DNA of 6,214 nt. Source: Thermoprotei archaeon. Lineage in GTDB: Archaea; Thermoproteota; Thermoprotei; Thermofilales; B15-G2. The stretch covers positions 1 through 6,214 of the forward strand of contig QMRV01000111.1 in NCBI GenBank assembly GCA_003649445.1. The letters run 5' to 3'. Below, in pieces: positions 5,965-6,214 of this stretch. Position 1 is the stretch's first letter. Every line of letters begins with the position of its first letter. Both the position numbers and the translations under genes were made by a program. Below the pieces are notes generated by a model that saw only the letters and a program-made list of their open reading frames with translations, was not told the DNA's origin and did no database searches.

Positions 5965-5983
5965 AAGCTGTGTTGCACAGCTT
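5965..5983. terminator. 8-bp hairpin after the ABC operon
   Basis: AAGCTGTG (5965-5972) and CACAGCTT (5976-5983) pair perfectly around a TTG loop, 20 bases after the last ABC-operon stop codon. T-rich sequence precedes rather than follows the stem on the plus strand, so a bacterial-style terminator is doubtful. It could equally be a binding site between the two transcription units. Confidence 0.35.
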
Positions 5984-6027
5984 AAGGAAAGAAGTTATTT
6001 CAAGAAGGAGCGGCTGGAAGTGTAACG

Positions 6028-6057
6028 TTTATATAAAGTATATTTCTGAATATACTT
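6028..6057 (+). promoter_or_regulatory. TATA box and perfect palindromic operator of the ATPase gene
   Basis: TTTATATAAA (6028-6037) is a textbook archaeal TATA box centred about 26 bases before the GTG start, fitting a leaderless transcript. A perfect inverted repeat with 9-bp arms AAGTATATT (6036-6044) and AATATACTT (6049-6057), spacer TCTG, overlaps the end of the TATA box and ends at the base before the start codon. A further copy AATATACTT lies inside the gene at 6064-6072 and ATATACT at 6078-6084. The arrangement is what one expects of a repressor site. Confidence 0.65.
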
Positions 6058-6214
6058 GTGGAAAATATACTTGTCAGATATACTGACCTTGCTCGCTGGA
6101 GTAGAGTTGGGAGAAGGGTACTTGTGTATGGTAGGAGGAAAGTGGGTAAGAGTTTCTTTGTAAAGCGTTTTACTAAGTGGGATGCTTATTTTCACGTTAA
6201 GAGAAGTGGAGGAA
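6058..6214 (+). CDS. Archaeal P-loop ATPase (ATPase_2 family), N-terminal part
   Basis: The first 52 codons of a gene that continues past the window. The GTG at 6058-6060 is the only usable start after an in-frame TAA at 6034-6036. It reads ENILVRYTDLARWSRVGRR, then the first strand VLVYG, then a Walker A GRRKVGKS at residues 25-32, then FFVKRFTKWDAYFHVKRSGG. This is the characteristic opening of the archaeal ATPases of Pfam ATPase_2 (often with a C-terminal DUF234-type domain), STAND-like proteins that are numerous in crenarchaea and have no firmly known role. It lies downstream of the ABC operon, but has its own promoter and operator-like palindrome. The decayed copy at 890-1006 is its paralogue. 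Confidence 0.85.
   Translation, partial: MENILVRYTDLARWSRVGRRVLVYGRRKVGKSFFVKRFTKWDAYFHVKRSGG

Noticed and set aside
5995..6195. 66-codon minus-strand reading frame
   Set aside because: It is antisense to the ATPase promoter and head, which have a TATA box, start and Walker A motif on the plus strand.
1..6214. CRISPR array, tRNA, rRNA, insertion sequence or transposase
   Set aside because: No regularly spaced repeats, cloverleaf, rRNA sequence, transposase motif or terminal inverted repeats with target duplication were seen.

Overview
The window looks like a piece of a hyperthermophilic crenarchaeal (Thermoproteota) chromosome. It is A+T-rich and carries a PaREP1-family gene, a family largely confined to that phylum. 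It also has the head of an archaeal-type P-loop ATPase (ATPase_2 family), GTG and TTG starts, short GGTG-type Shine-Dalgarno sites, and TATA boxes about 26-34 bases upstream of starts. A genus cannot be fixed from this sequence; an A+T-rich relative of Desulfurococcales such as Staphylothermus or Ignisphaera is a guess.

Bases 1-280 hold no convincing gene, only two inverted repeats, one of them unusually GC-rich. A complete PaREP1 gene follows on the minus strand (281-760). Its promoter region is filled by a perfect 13-bp inverted repeat and an extra copy of the half-site. Bases 890-2346 on the plus strand are a gene graveyard. First comes a decayed copy of an ATPase_2 head (promoter and first ~30 codons). 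Then come the broken 3' two thirds of an AAA_21/OLD-like ATPase and a frameshifted DUF4276 (TOPRIM-like) partner. The ATPase/TOPRIM pair would have been co-translated (stop and start overlap) and resembles the ATPase-TOPRIM pairs found in defence loci, but it is almost certainly inactive here.

Bases 2455-5944 are an intact divergent cassette that I cannot assign to a described system. Two minus-strand genes encode a tyrosine-rich secreted protein and a membrane-anchored surface protein, overlapping by 17 bases. From the same 51-base promoter gap, three plus-strand genes encode an ABC ATPase, a six-helix ABC-2-type permease and a protein with a beta-rich, GOLD-like outer domain between two membrane helices. 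The layout suggests a transporter handling, or protecting against, the small secreted protein, but that is inference.

Bases 6028-6214 contain the promoter and first 52 codons of an intact ATPase_2 gene that runs off the window. A perfect palindrome lies exactly between its TATA box and GTG start. The decayed copy near base 900 is a paralogue of this region. The PaREP1 promoter and both ATPase promoters share a nearly identical 9-base half-site, AAT(C/A)TACTT, which hints at a common regulator.
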